Part shown: positions 1 through 13,194 of the stretch, in pieces | Layout: every line of letters begins with the position of its first letter | How positions within the stretch are numbered: the stretch's first letter is position 1 | Origin: Adiantum capillus-veneris | Taxonomy: Eukaryota; Streptophyta; Polypodiopsida; Polypodiales; Pteridaceae | Assembly (NCBI GenBank): GCA_014529385.2 | Contig: CM043951.1 | Location: 112,132,969-112,196,968 of the forward strand | Reading direction: 5' to 3' | DNA length: 64,000 nt | Notes under the pieces: model-generated | Told to the model about the DNA's origin: nothing | Seen by the model: only the letters and a program-made list of their open reading frames with translations | The model's database searches: none | Made by a program: the position numbers and the translations under genes

Positions 1-1
1 A

Positions 2-200
2 CAAGTTCTTGAAGGTCAATCGTTGCATCCATTGGAGAAGAGTTTGAAGAGTGATTCTATGGAAGTAGAAGATTGTATGGATCTTCATAGAAACCAGAGA
101 GCTCTTGAAGAAGTTGACAAAAATATACAAGTTCCTGAAGGTAAATCATTGTAGTCATTGGAGAAGAATTTGAAGAGTGATGCTATGGGATTAGAAGGTG
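2..200 (+). repeat. Imperfect 126-bp tandem duplication, coding-like
   Basis: A segment starting near 2 recurs starting near 128 with scattered substitutions. Both copies contain an EGxSL...LEKxLKSD-like reading, so this looks like a decayed protein repeat. The second copy has an in-frame stop. The left copy may begin outside the window. Family unknown. Confidence 0.55.
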
Positions 201-479
201 ATGCAAGATCCAAAACATATAGAAGGTCATAAGAAGAATCCATCCACAAAATTCTAGTATCTCAAGATCTGGGAACCGGGGTGCATGGCGATTTGGAACT
301 TTTATCCAGTGAGACGGACCAATGCTAACTATAATAGTGAGCTTGGTTGGATTGCTTTTGAGATGATGGTGGCACAAGTCCAAAAACTTAAGATCTTACA
401 GTTTCAACATGAGTATATTGTTTTTGGACAAGGATGCATTAAGTTTTAAAAAACTCTACATTCAATGTTAGAATATGGT

Positions 480-900
480 CAGCTACTAATGATACACATG
501 TAATGGACATCATCAAGATTCTAGAGAAGGAGGCTAGAGAAAACTTTCCATGGTTTATGATTTAGGGACAAATACAATGTCAATCATGTGAAGAATTAAG
601 AATCACTTGCCCAGATAATCCAGGAGTAGAAGCACTTTTCAAACCATTGGCTATTGCATCAAGAAAATTTGGGATTGATGCAAAAAGAATGCTTTGAGTA
701 GATGATGCACAATTAAAAGAATGTGTTAATCCTTCATTAAATTGTATTTTTTTGCCACCATTAAATGTTGATGCAAGGAGGATAATATCCTCCTTGGGGA
801 TTTTTTGCCATATATTCAAGCTCATCATTGTGTCAATGACATTTGCACAATTACAAGCTCTCTTATATATGGACAAGCATCAATAGTACAAGGACATGAA
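480..900 (+). pseudogene. Decayed coding sequence of unknown family
   Basis: One forward frame stays open through most of this interval. It reads as an ordinary mixed protein (for example CEELRITCPDNPGVEALF near 590 and FLPPLNVDARRII near 755) and is broken by two in-frame stops near 563 and 696. That is longer and less biased than expected by chance in such AT-rich DNA, so I read it as an old pseudogene or transposon protein. I do not recognise the family. The antisense frame over 580-876 is taken to be a shadow. No start codon, promoter or boundaries could be fixed. Confidence 0.3.
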
Positions 901-2545
901 CTTTATAATCATGTTCACAAGGTTGTTGCAGAGTGGAAAGAGAAAAATTTGGTTTGTCTAGGGAAAACCTACTGCACACGCAGACTATCAGAAGCTTTCC
1001 ATCCTCATGATGATAAAAAAAGTGCAAGATCTAGCAATAGCAAAATGTCCACTCAAAGTCTGGACAAGAAAATCCTAATCGTTGATTGAGAGAAAGTGAA
1101 GCCTTTAAAGAGTATGAAACCTTTATGAGCCTTAAAAGGAATTGAAGCAATTATGCTTTCTCAAACATTTGGATACAAGTAGCCTGCTATCAAAGTAAAG
1201 GAGACCAAGAGTTATATAAAACAATTAAATATTTACTATAATCTCAAATAGATCTCCATTGAGGAGATGATCGAGTAGATTTTTGTAATATTATGGAATC
1301 TAAAAAATCTCTTTATGTAATTTTTAGAGTGCTTATGAAAATTTGTCTTTCAATGTTATATGTAGCTTTTGACTTTGATGTTCCAAATGCTGAATTTTAG
1401 TTTATTGATGGATTCAAATATTTGTTGTTTTACAATTTGTATCCATTGCACCATCAAGGACAATCTACATGGCCATAAGGACATATGTTATGTTATAATC
1501 TTAGGAGATATTCACTTTATATTATCAACACCCCATGAACCTAGTGCAATACATTGGCTTTTGTTCTTCCATAAGATACCTACGGATTGTGGTTAATAAT
1601 AAGTGTCCTAAGATCTTAAGGTTTTTAACAAGGCACTTAAGATCCCTGTATAGATATCTTCAATAAAAATCATGGGTATTATAGGAAAAATAACATTCTT
1701 ATTTACATTATTAAAGTTCCTTCATTCTATTTAGAAATGGCACCTTATGGCCTTTGGGACATAGAGATCTGTTTGTTCTTTGGTCACACTTCAACAAAGT
1801 ATGGCCATATGAAGCCATACTATTGGCACTGTATGATCCTACATATGGCCACACAAGTTTATCCACAAAAATCTCTATGATCTTAAGGCCAAAGATCATT
1901 ATATTAACTTCTACAAGACTTTAATTAATTGGAGTCATAGGAAATGATGTAATTTTCACCTATGGCATTAGCACCCTATGACCATAAGGCCATAATTTGA
2001 CTTATGTTATTCCAAAAAGTATTTACCTTGTGTGGCTTGGAATTAGAACCTTTCTCCTTCATATCATGGGAGGCTCTCTAAGCTACTTAAGGAAAAGCAA
2101 AAGCCCCTTAATTGCAAACTGCCCTATAAGGACTTTGACTTTTCCTCTCCTGTCCAAAACGGGCGCACGGTAAAATGTTTACGAATGAGATCAGCACTTG
2201 TCAAATCTTTTGGACTTAGAATGTACTCATCAAGATATATCCATTATTATATATATTGCCATCAAATTCTTTCTGTTCTAGAAGATTCCATTATTTGATG
2301 TGACAACTTCGTGTTATAAATGGAATCTCTCCCTACATTTTAGCTTCAGAGGGGGAGGCCATAACTTCTACAACTCAACTCCAAATTTTTTGGACTCTGA
2401 AAATAAAAAAACTACTTTCTAAGATCTTTCCAATGATATGTTTATGTACTTCAACGGGTTTCCCACAGAGACAAAGTCAAACCTCCTTATACGGCCCTTT
2501 GAGACTGCAAATTTTCCCTAATGATAATGATTAAGACCACATTAA
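901..2545. other. AT-rich intergenic or decayed repeat DNA
   Basis: Only short frames with frequent stops are present. The stretch 2320-2480 has the character of a retrotransposon untranslated or LTR region, but no LTR pair, primer-binding site or terminal repeat was found to prove it. Confidence 0.3.
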
Positions 2546-3680
2546 GTGGCCCATTGTGTCAAGACAAGCAGTTCATTAGGGGATCCATATATACTCATGT
2601 CTCACTCTTCAAAAAAAAATTGCAAGCTGAACAGATTGCAGATTTTCATGCTCAGTATGAGGGATTGGGCTGACATTAGAAGGAACAGCCTTGTGTTGGT
2701 TCCAACCATGAATAGAGATAATTTTCTCGACATAGCACAACTCTTGTAAGAATTAATAGAGGAGATCTCAAAAAGGGGAATCAAGCACAACACAGTGTCA
2801 CAGATCTACACTTTCAAATAGAAAAAGGACAAAAAAGTTAAGGAAGCTCTGCTTCGCTTCAAACAATATATAGATAGATATCTGTCTTGTGAGAGAGCTA
2901 CTGCAAGATGAGAGATTATCAGCTCTCTTCATAGAGGTCTTGAGTAATGAAACTCTCAAAATGACCTACATCTGAAAGGATGTATGGTGTTCAAGAAAGT
3001 CACTGGAGAAGATCTATATCTATTTGACAATTGCAAGGCCTACATAGAGGTGACATACGACATAGAAAGAGCGACTAGTAGTGCCTCTTCTCCAAAGAGT
3101 GAACCTGAAACAAAGAAAGATGTTCAAACTCCTACGATGCATACCTTTGACCAAGTGGCAAAAGAGGCTACTATAAGGATAAACAAAGTCTACATGCAAA
3201 ACCTAAATGTAAAACAGCCTCAATTGAGGAGATGTAAGACTTGTGGAGGGGATCACCCCACTCCATGGTGTAACACTTAGTCAAAGATGAAAAAAATGGG
3301 AGGGCAATAACCACCTCTTTTAAAATGATGGTAGACTAGTAGTCAACTACACTCAATGAACATATGTACCACAACCCAAGAAAAACCAGTACTCCATGGA
3401 TGCGAATACGCTCATGCTCATAGCCAATCAAGAGTATGGTTCAAAGAACATTATTTTAATAGACAAGAACAACCAAAGGTAGTATCACCAGCTATCCAAC
3501 AAGAGGATCCATGCTATGAATGTGGACATGACTGTTGGCACGAGGTTGTCCAAACAAGGATCAACTAATAGAAATATTTGGATTCTGTGACAGTTATGAA
3601 AGAGAATATCTACTCCACCACTGTGCTAAGAATCCAGACTACAAAGGGAAAGTAACAATGAATATTGTAGAAGTGATTCC
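2546..3680 (+). pseudogene. gag: Ty3/gypsy gag remnant with zinc knuckles
   Basis: Fragments of a retrotransposon capsid protein appear in several frames. A gag-like helix-rich region lies around 2800-3000 (LRFKQYIDRY, then ISSLHRGLE). A first CCHC-type knuckle is at 3233-3272 (CKTCGGDHPTPWC). A second, frame-broken knuckle follows near 3511-3560 (CYECGHDC, then ARGCPNKD), and then a Cys/His-rich segment (FCDSYEREYLLHHC) near 3576-3630. The coding sense runs directly across the insertion at 3681-5389 and resumes at 5390, which shows that this gag is older than that insertion. Many stops and frame changes make it non-functional. Confidence 0.7.
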
Positions 3681-4092
<412 letters not shown>

Positions 4093-4256
4093 ATGCTCGT
4101 ACAGTCACGGGGGAGCAGCCCCTTACAGAGAAAGGAAGCAGCACTCTCGACTTGTATGAAACAACGCAAACCCGTCATCAATATGAATGGCCTGGCTTTT
4201 TGAGCATTTCTCAACACTCCAAGACCCCCCGGATCGGCCTATACAGCCCTCCTTGA

Positions 4257-4610
4257 GTGTATGTATCTTTTGCTTCCACCTATCGCCTACACCATTGTTG
4301 CGTTACAGAGGTTTTTTTTTGTGTTGATTTTCACACTGAATACAAGTTACCACCCGATTTGGTCTTGAACTCCCTAAGCCAACAATTTGGTCTTGAACTC
4401 CCTCGAGTACCCTTCGATTCCGCATTCAGTGATCGAATAGCAAATTGGTACTCTCTTGAAGGTTTAAACAGAAAAAATTTCGACCAGCGGTGGCAGGAAC
4501 ATCAAGGTAATTTTTCTCAGATTTATAGAAAACTGACAAGTCTTGGCTCGGAGCACAGTTGGCTAGTGGTGGTTGTAGGCTTCCAGGATTTGGACGGGCG
4601 TAGCAGATAA
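4257..4610 (+). other. Open frame in the TRIM-like interior, possible captured gene fragment
   Basis: A 117-codon frame inside the non-autonomous element. Residues about 32-117 have ordinary globular composition (for example LEGLNRKNFDQRWQEHQG) and no similarity I recognise to retroelement proteins. It may be a host exon picked up by the element, or a chance frame. The start at 4257 is only the first ATG in the frame. The frame through the left-LTR microsatellite (3846-4256) ends immediately before it. Confidence 0.35.
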
Positions 4611-5082
4611 ACAGCTATAATGGTCTTGCGTACATTTATCTTGGTACGTATTAAAAAATTTATCATATTCAAGGATTATGACATGTTCAAACACATCGAA
4701 AATTTCCAGAACAAAGAAGAATATCCTCTGATATTGTAGTACAAGTTTTCACAAATTATTTTACCCGTTAAGTGGCATAGTTTTTTCCAGTTAAAGCCTC
4801 CTTTTACATAATCTGTTGTCGGTTATTGTCATGCTTGTTAGTTGTCTTCGTGCCCCAAAATCTTGTACGGGTTATAGACACTTCCACATAAAAAGTGGTA
4901 ATACCACCCTTTGTTGTTTGGTTGGGTTCCGGTATGTCTCACACTGATGGTTGTTTGAGGGAAGCACACACACACACCTATATTATTGTCAAGGGGGGAC
5001 TTCTACTCATAGTTACAGGTGGTTGGACTCTGTCATGGTCTGTATCAAGTCCATTGTCAGTTGTTTGGTCTTGAGGGGGGGT

Positions 5083-5263
5083 TGTTGGGTATGCAAGCCC
5101 GGCTTTAGTGGCGTCTTAGCCTGTGGGAACACTCTCTACACCATGCAGTGTAGGTTCAATGGCAAGTTAAGTTTGCATGGCAAGTTTGGCCTTATATTGT
5201 AAGGTTTGTTTTTACACATTATCAATCAAAAAAGAATAGCGTGATTTTTGCTCTCCTGCTGTG

Positions 5264-5322
<59 letters not shown>

Positions 5323-5389
5323 TGTTGCTCGTCATCTCCAAAGCCATGGATGCTCACAGCTACCACCCACCATAGCTTCTCTCCTAGCA
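5083..5389 (+). repeat. Right LTR of the TRIM-like element
   Basis: Begins TGTTGGG directly after the polypurine tract at 5074-5081 and ends TAGCA. It is followed by the ATTCC target duplication. Contains the shorter CT tract at 5267-5320. Confidence 0.85.
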
Positions 5390-6870
5390 ATTCCTTTGTC
5401 AAGCGGATATGAGGTAGAGCCCACGATTCCTTGAAAGTAAATGACTCAACCTCAAGGTCAAGAAGCTACTAGAAACGCAATCGTTGAGGAAGAACCCACG
5501 TTGCCACCTCAAACAAAAATTGAAGAACATATTGATGAGAGCTAGAATAAAATTGTGGAAAGATAAACGGGATAAAATGAAAGCAAAGAGGCTGCATGAT
5601 AAAACAACTTTGGAAATTGAATTGAACCAAACAAAAGAACTACTTAGACAAGAGCAAGATAGCAACAAAAATGTAACGAGACGTGAAGAGTCAAAGATTT
5701 GACTCGGGCGGTTCAGTCTTGGTTGAGAAAGTGAATGAGCACTTAGACACAATTTTGAAGGCCTATGAAGCTAGGTTAAAACCCAATCAAATCCAAGATC
5801 ATAGATGGCTGACATATCTTCATCCAAGGTATGTAAAGAGAGGTAGCAAATGTGCAAGGAGCTCAACAAGACAACCCAAGCTCTTATGGCACCTTTAGAT
5901 ACAAGGGAGGTAGCCAATACCATAGATGAGATTGGTCACAAGCAGTGATACCTATTCCAAAGGTAGAAGAACCATTGCCACAATCCTTATGGGAATCTAC
6001 TAGAAATAAAAAAGATGGTAGTTCTACTTTACAGTCAACACCTATCCCTACGATAAACATGAATCACGGATTTTTCCTAGGACATATATGATCTCTCTAT
6101 ATGGGGATGTTGGGTCTATGGCATCTGAAGAGAGCAAACCACACTCTCTATAGACTTTGCCATCTTTCATAGGAGAACTCAAGAAAAAAAAGCCAGGTTA
6201 GAGTGATACCTTCTAAGTGGAAAGCCACACCAAAGGTGACGGATACCAAAATCTTACACGAAGTGATGTCGTCCCCTATAAGATGCACTATTACTCTTGA
6301 AAATTTACTAAATATTAAACCACATCTATGGGCCAAATGAGCAAAAATCTAGAAAAGATGGGGTTGAAATCACTTCACACGACAAAATTCCAGATGAAAA
6401 CATGGATGAAACTTCGCCTAAGAAACCACAAACAAAATTGGTACCAATGAATAAGGTGACCAGGTGAATACCTCTGAAGGCAAGGAAGGAAACAACACTT
6501 TACCATTCAAGTACAAAGTAGTAAAGACCGTTGTGATATTAGATAGTGGGGCAGGAATTCCATTGCAACAAAGGGGATGTGGGAAAAATGGGAAAAGCCT
6601 ACACTTAGGAAAACGAATGAAACTGCAATTAGCGGATGCATACATGGAGAGACCGATATGAATGCTAGAAGAAATCATTGTATCCTCACGTGCCATTGCG
6701 TATGAGCACACCTTCACCATAATGAATTTTACCAAGAGGAGCAACTTTGATATCATATTGGGTAGACCATTCATGTGTCAACTCAAAATGGTACAAGATT
6801 GGGGCTATGACTATATCTACTTGAGACACAAAGGGAGTACAAGGATACTTTCTAAATAATTGACTCCCAT
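5390..6870 (+). pseudogene. Ty3/gypsy gag-protease remnant continuing after the insertion
   Basis: The gag reading continues from upstream of the TRIM-like element at 5390. Charged, coiled-coil-like segments follow near 5484-5700. A retropepsin-like domain is recognisable at 6520-6860: VVILDSGAGI (the DSGA active-site motif) near 6532, and the flap-end signature IILGRPFM near 6751. A stop near 6659 separates the two halves of the protease. No reverse transcriptase follows, so the element is truncated after the protease. Basis: motif reading only. Confidence 0.65.
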
Positions 6871-8009
6871 CACATCAAATAGATTTTGATCCTAACACCA
6901 ATCTAGAGAAATGTCTTCTTCTGACAACAACCAAAAGCTTCGACAATGACAACAGTAACAGTCCATGAAGCTTCTCAAATCCATGCGGAGAAGAAATTTG
7001 CAACCATCATGGAAAAAGGTAAACTAAGGTAAGACGACTTTACCTTCAACAAACTTCCATACAACTTCTACATGAAAAGCCAAACCATCGATAATGCAAC
7101 CATCCTCGTAAGACGACTTTACCTTCAACAAACTTCCATACAACTTCTACATGAAAAGCCAAACCATCGATAATGCAATGGAAACCGAAGCAAAAAGTTT
7201 ATCAATCAAAGTTTCCATCACAAGAAATCTTCCAAAAGAAGCCGAAGAGAATCAACCAAGTGTTGGTATCCAAAGAGCACATCCAAGTCAAAGAACCTAT
7301 TTGGATACATGAGGCACAAGTTGAACCCTAACAACAAAAGGTGACAGGGAGGGTAGCATTAAATGAGTCAATCATTGCTTAAGGCTACTTCCAAGGAAAC
7401 ATTCAGTTTGGGCCCAAAAGCCTAATTAATATCTTGGGTCCACTAACCTCAAGAAATAAGTACTACAAAGAAAACATTGAGCTTTTAACAAAAAGAAAGC
7501 TTAAACAAGAAGAAAGAACAACAAGAACGGGCATAATTAAATGCCTTCAAAAAAACAAACAATGCGGTAGGTATGGGTATCAAAGTCAGACTTCAACAAA
7601 GGTACCCATATTCAAGGCTAACAAATGTGTTGTCTTGTTTATACGGATGCAGGTGAGGACTCTATCTTTACTTAGGATCTTTTTGGCTTTGTTGATATCC
7701 TCCGTCTCCGTCGAACTTGGCCTCTATCTCTTTACTATCAATTGTTCTTCACTATCTTATATACAAATCATTAGAATGATAACTCATTGTCACTATCATG
7801 TACAAAAATGAATCAAAGATTGAGTCTTTTTTGTGCTAATCCTTATCCTTTGTCCCAAGCCAACTATCTTTTGAACTATTATGCTCTTTTGTGTATAAGG
7901 TTGAGCTTTTAAAAACAACAACACACACACAATTTCCTGTGCATATGGGTTTTGCATCAGCAAGGGAGTGAAGCAAGGTGAGAATTTGAATTTTGAGCTT
8001 TATCATCAG

Positions 8010-8012
<3 letters not shown>
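6871..8012. other. Non-coding DNA downstream of the gypsy remnant
   Basis: No recognisable domain. The frame at 7434-7811 is lysine-rich and shows no family signature. A short tandem duplication (7029-7178) lies inside. Confidence 0.35.
7029..7178 (+). repeat. Tandem duplication, 79-bp unit
   Basis: The segment 7029-7107 is repeated from 7108 almost without change over about 71 bp. Near identity suggests a recent slippage or unequal exchange inside otherwise decayed DNA. Confidence 0.85.

Positions 8013-8076
<64 letters not shown>
8013..8076. repeat. (GA)n microsatellite
   Basis: About 64 bp of uninterrupted GA dinucleotides. Confidence 0.95.
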
Positions 8077-8078
<2 letters not shown>

Positions 8079-8850
8079 AGAACTCTCTCCTCCATCGGTT
8101 TCTCTTTGATTTCGACATTGACCTCCGGAGCAAAATTGACCTCGAGCCTACTTTCCGGATTTTTGGTGCTTTTGATATAGTGAGAGCAAGAGAGGGGCTT
8201 GGTTCTCCTCTAACATAGCATCATTTTTTGACACCATCTCAACCTCAACCTCCTTCGGTACCTTCAACATTGGTGGCCTTTCCTGGCCTACCATTGACAC
8301 ACACTCTCGATTGTTTCTCGACGACATAGAGGGATATTTTCTCTTTGGCATCCAAATTTTGACACACGACATTCAACACCATTTTTTTGACCTTTTGGCA
8401 CTCATTTGATGAATGCATTGGCCTCAAAATTTTGGTGTTTTTAGCATGAGTGCTTCCGGAACCTCCTTTCTATAGTGGAAGACGACATTGGCTTTGGATC
8501 TACAAGTTTCTCACAAGCTCAAATAGCAAGCTACGGGGTATACATAGCTAGAGCATGCATCCCTTTTGCAGTTCATAGGTGTTTTCAAACTCTCTACATT
8601 TTTCAAAGAGGTTAGAGGTTGCCATATGCATATTGGTAGCACGTATGACACTTGTGGTTGTTTCTGATAGATAGATCTTTATTTCCTCTAATTTTTCAGC
8701 TACTTTGGACATAAGTATTGCATATTATTTGGAGGCACTTTTGGTAGCAATTTTAGGAAGTACTCTCACTGCAAGATGTTATGCATTGACATATGCAATT
8801 TTTAGTCATTTAGAGGGTCATTCAGCCCTTTTTAAGAGTAGGTATCACAA
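8077..8850. other. Unassigned DNA
   Basis: Short frames on both strands without recognisable motifs. The minus-strand frame at 8148-8427 and the plus-strand frame at 8705-8914 are not supported as genes. Confidence 0.3.
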
Positions 8851-9430
8851 GGAACTTGTCTACTGCTTGCATCAATTTTTGGTGCCTATTTGTGTGCGGT
8901 CCTTACTCATGTAGGTTGAGTTGTGGATATTTCCCACTATACTTTGTGTGGAGCCATTTTTTTGTATTTTTTATAGTCTTTATAGTTTTTGAGACTTGGA
9001 CCAGAAGAGTCCTTTTTATGGCTAGTGTTTTGTGTTTGTTTAGCCTTTTAGATGGTCCTACATGAGGTTTTTTGAGCTGGGGTATTCTCAAATACTGAGA
9101 TACCTTTGGTAATATAGGTTGTTGGAGTTCCCCTTTATGGTATCATCACCATAGGTTATGTATCTTATGGCATATTTTTCTTGATACCATCTATGATAGT
9201 CATTTGTCAGCAGTTTATGCCTAGATCTACTCTCTTAAGTTGATTTTATGCATTATTAAGGTCGATTTTTCACTCCCCGTACAAAGGAAACTTTACCAAA
9301 ATATTCTTGCAAGTCTAACTATGCGTTTTATGACACTTTGAGCACCGTTTTGGCTTGAGATTTTGCTCTCGTTATAAAGGAGGTTTTGTCAAAATCTTAT
9401 CGAGTTTTCTTGGCATAACTTTTGGGATTC
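8850..9430 (+). repeat. Fragment related to the leader of the Tat-type gypsy element
   Basis: Blocks here match, in the same order, the untranslated leader of the element at 40058-48764 (compare about 41420-41930). Examples are the GAGCTGGGG...ATTCTCAAAT block (9073 versus 41633), the CCATAGG-TATGTA block (9151 versus 41702), and a GAAACT-TACCAAAAT block (about 9287 versus 41811). Similarity is moderate, so this is an older relative. No LTR is visible beside it. Confidence 0.55.
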
Positions 9431-9458
9431 TTGTCATATTACTCAAGTCTTGTAAAAA

Positions 9459-11080
9459 TGGTCTCTTCTGCTGAGAAGGACATTTACAATATTGGAATGT
9501 TCAATGGCATGAACTTTTCTATGTGGAAAAAGAAAATCTAGGATGTGCTAACCCAAATGGTTAATTAGAGCTAATCTTTGAGCATGCAAAGGGAGATGGA
9601 TATACAAAAGTGCATTGGAAGATTCTAGATGCAAAAGCTATGTCCACTATTCACTTACACCTAGCCAAAATAACATTTAAATAATGGTTGTCGTGCATGG
9701 CAAACATACAACAAAAAGTCTCTATACAAAAAGAAGTCAAACAATGACGGCAAGGTCAAAGCTAATATTGAGAAGCTTGATGTACTAGTGTCTCCTAAAA
9801 TTGTAGATGTGAGTGAGGCCCAAACTTCCTCTGATGTTCTAGTCTTTACAAAAAAAAATAGTCCAACTTCTCTTATTGCACAAGATGCTAGCTTTGATCT
9901 TAATTGGGTCATCGATTCTGTAGCCAATTTCCATGTGACACCTCATAGAGAATGATTCTATAGCAAGAAAGAGGCAGCTTATTGTGCCTCACACACCTAA
10001 TTAAAATGGAGTTGCAAAAAGAAAGAACCGAACGGTTCAAGAGCGAGTCACATCCATGATTTCTATGGCAAAGTTGACTCAAGGTTTTTTGGATAAAGGC
10101 AATATTGACAACACTACACATCATTAATATATCACCTAGTACATCATTGAATACCAAATTCCAGAGGAGTTATGGTGTGGAAGGAAGGAACATTATGATC
10201 ATTTGTGTGTCTTTGGATGTAAGGCATATGCACATGTGCCCAAAGAGCTTTGAAAAAAGCTAGACTCAATGTCAGCGTGTATTTCTCTTGGCTATATGTA
10301 GATGGAGAGATGGGATATCTCTGGCACTCAAAACACAAAGTCATTCACAACTCACTTGTTATCTTCAACAAATTGAAGATGCACAAGAAACCTATCAAAG
10401 AGGTTGAGTATATAAAAGTCATATTCAATGACACTTCCTTAGAATTTGTGAAAAATCAAAAGACTAGTGATGTACCTTCCACTAACAACATTCCAATTGA
10501 TAGGATAGAGAGAAATAGTTAGGCTTTGAGACAATCTACTAGATCCTCACATCTACTTGAGTGGTTTCAGCCACGGTTGGTCTATGTTATGATGATAGGT
10601 TGCGGTGAGCCATCTTGTTACAAAGAATCCATGCAAATGGATGACAAGGTCAAGTGGAATTAGGCCATGCAAATCAAGTACAATTCGACTGTCAACAATG
10701 AGACATGAGACTTGGGTGAATTGCAAGAAGAAGTTTACATATGATGATCCCAAGCCTAAGTACAAGGTTAGATTGGTTGTGCTAAGGGATTCAAGAAGCA
10801 AAAGAGACTTGATTTTAATGAAATATTCTTACGCACGGTCAAATGACTACATTGCACATAGTGCTTGGCCTCGTAGACATTGAGGACATGGAGCTTGTCC
10901 AAATGGATGTAAAGACACCCTTTCTTCACATGGATCTTGGAGAGGATATTTACATAAAGCAATCTAGAGGTTTTGAACAGCCTAGTAGGGAGGAGCTTGT
11001 ATGCAAACTCAAGAAAGTGCTTTATGGATTAAAGAAGGGTTCAAGGCATTGGTATCAAAGGTTTGACTCTTTTATGTGAT
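9459..11080 (+). pseudogene. Heavily decayed Ty1/copia gag-pol
   Basis: Pieces of a copia polyprotein occur in the expected order. A gag start is at 9459 (FNGMNFSMWKKKI). A protease piece is near 9895-9960 (WVIDS, then FHVTPHRE, with the active-site Gly changed to Val). Integrase pieces are near 10005-10090 (NGVAKRKNRTV) and 10190-10400 (FGCKAYAHVPKE, HKVIHNSLVIF). Reverse transcriptase pieces are at 10740-11079 (PKPKYKVRLV, VQMDVKTPFLH, KVLYGLKKGSRHWYQRF). Large internal deletions, stops and frameshifts separate them. The catalytic reverse-transcriptase YxDD box and the RNase H are absent. No LTRs were found. Confidence 0.75.
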
Positions 11081-11795
11081 CACACGCCAATGGATGATTC
11101 CAGCCAAGATACTCAAAGCACAATGATTCTACAAAGGTAACATTCAAATATGGTTACCTTAAGTTGTAGCTAAATCTCAAACAATGAAGATCAATCAAGA
11201 AGCACAAGGCCCCACTCAAAGGGACACAATCAAAAGACTATCACACAACGACCAACAACAAGGTGAGTTTCCAAATTGCTAGTGGAACTCAATCACAAAG
11301 ATCCCACATATATTGACAACCGCTTCTCATAGGAGATAAAGCAACGGCTCCATCAAGCACTACAACAGTCAAATAACTTATTTCACAAACCAGTGTGAAC
11401 ATACAACAATCAAGTCAAGAGGAGTCCAAGTATGTCAACCTATTGGAAAAAATGGTGGCAAATATAGACCAACACAAGGAAAGAGGCCTAAATCTCGAAC
11501 ACTTATGGAATTGGGTTTTGGCTTTGAATAGGTATGTCCAAGTGGCCAATAAACATACATGGCATAATAGCCAAAGTTAGGCAGCTAAGCCACTAAATGA
11601 GCGAGACGTTAGTCCCAAAGCTTCATCTGGTATTTTTTGTGGTCTAAGCATCTTAACTATTCTAGGTATTGCTCAAGTTGGAAGAGCAGAGCATAATTAT
11701 GATGTTTCACTCATGCTTGAATAAGTGAACATTACAGTCAAAGTCTATATAAATTATGTGTGGTAAAGTGAAGAAGAAGTCCAAAAGACACTCAA
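11081..11795. other. Unassigned DNA after the copia remnant
   Basis: No convincing coding signal or terminal repeats; probably decayed repeat DNA. Confidence 0.3.
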
Positions 11796-12087
11796 GGGTG
11801 AAAGCATGTTAACCTGTCATGCTTTTTCATGTCCCAGACAATGCTAACTAGCACAATTTTGACATATGCTAACTAGTACAATAACTTGAGCTACATCTCC
11901 AAGATCTATGACATGTGATATATCAATAGAAAGCACTTGAAACAAGGAATCCAAATGTACAACCTCCGACCAATTTTGATATTATTTGTAAAAAATTTAC
12001 CGGATGCCCAACTTTTTGAAGATGTGCTAACTTGAAATTGCTAATTAACTAGCACAAAAAGCGCGATAGGTTAACATGCTTTCACCC
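11796..12087. mobile_element. MITE-like element, 292 bp
   Basis: Ends are inverted repeats: GGGTGAAAGCATGTTAACC at 11796 and its exact reverse complement ending at 12087. Pairing continues with mismatches to about 30 bp. The 4-base sequence TCAA lies immediately outside both ends (11792-11795 and 12088-12091), consistent with a target duplication. No coding capacity. The superfamily is not settled because the 4-bp duplication does not point clearly to one. Confidence 0.75.
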
Positions 12088-12731
12088 TCAAACACTAAGC
12101 ATAGTGAGGTATGAGTGGAGAAGCTTCTACATTGGAAACCCTTCTTGAAAACATGGAAGCTATTGAAACGTCCTTTGATGCCACATGAGCTACATTTGTT
12201 CCTTGAAGCACCCATCAACTTCATCTCTTACACTGCATGCTTTTGTTTTACAAATTCTCATATGCATATAGAGTGTCCCATAATTGGCGCTTGCATTAGG
12301 CACTCTTCCTTTGTTTCTCCCGATCACTCACCTTGCATGGCAGGTACTTCAAGTCCAAATGCTCAACTCTAATAAGAGTGTATACCAAAGACACGTTTTT
12401 TCCACGGGGGTTTTCGCCTTTGGTCATCCAAGTTCCATACCCTAATCTAGAAACCATCATCATCACCTTCTTGTATATATATATTACTTCTACATCAGCA
12501 CTAAGGATATGGCTACAGAAATCATTCGTCCAAACATTGGACCAACAGATGCTATGGATCTCAACATACTTATCAAGAGAGTCTCTTATCTTCAAGGGCC
12601 ACAACAACGCTTGATAAAAAAATGGACAACAACAAAGCTTTAACAAACAATGGCAAGTCAAAGAACGACCTACAACAACAAGAAATCACAAACTCAGCAA
12701 GAGGGATATCAACAACAATAGAGATGCACGA
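12088..12731. other. Unassigned DNA
   Basis: Frames on both strands overlap each other and have no recognisable domains. Confidence 0.3.
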
Positions 12732-13106
12732 GTTGTTACTGTTCTTTCTAATAAATATGTTCTCAATTTCGACCACACATGCATGTCTTTAATTAAATAC
12801 TCTCAACATCAAGAACGAGATAATGCTAGTGGTCACAAGAGGAGACTGAGTCACAACAAATGGAACGTGCTTTTTATGCTTGAAGACATCCATTTCAACA
12901 AGGAAACAATAGAGGTGGCCGTCGTGGTAATATTTTCTCTGGTCTCAAATTTCCTAATATGCAATGTTCTTATTGTAACAGAAATGGCAACGCACGTCAT
13001 TATGACGAAGAACACACTATTACCACCAAACAACCATGTTTATCTAGATATTCTTCTTCTTCTTGTGAATATTGTGGACGACGTAATCATCCTACTCATA
13101 TTTGAA
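12732..13106 (+). pseudogene. gag: Ty1/copia gag remnant related to the element at 13987
   Basis: Aligns by eye with 15460-15860 of the nearby copia element, including the blocks around the first zinc knuckle (12960-13015) and part of the second (13060-13106). Internal deletions remove the acidic and Asp-rich parts. It is older and more diverged than the intact copy, so this copia family was active here more than once. Confidence 0.7.
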
Positions 13107-13194
13107 GCTTACTTGATGAATGATCATTGTTCACGGCTTGCTAACAATCTAGTTTAATGATTAATGTATGCTAGATGCGGCTTGAAAGGGAAAC

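Noticed and set aside
8148-8427. Minus-strand protein-like frames
   Set aside because: Short, with no recognised domain, and overlapping frames of similar length; no support beyond openness.
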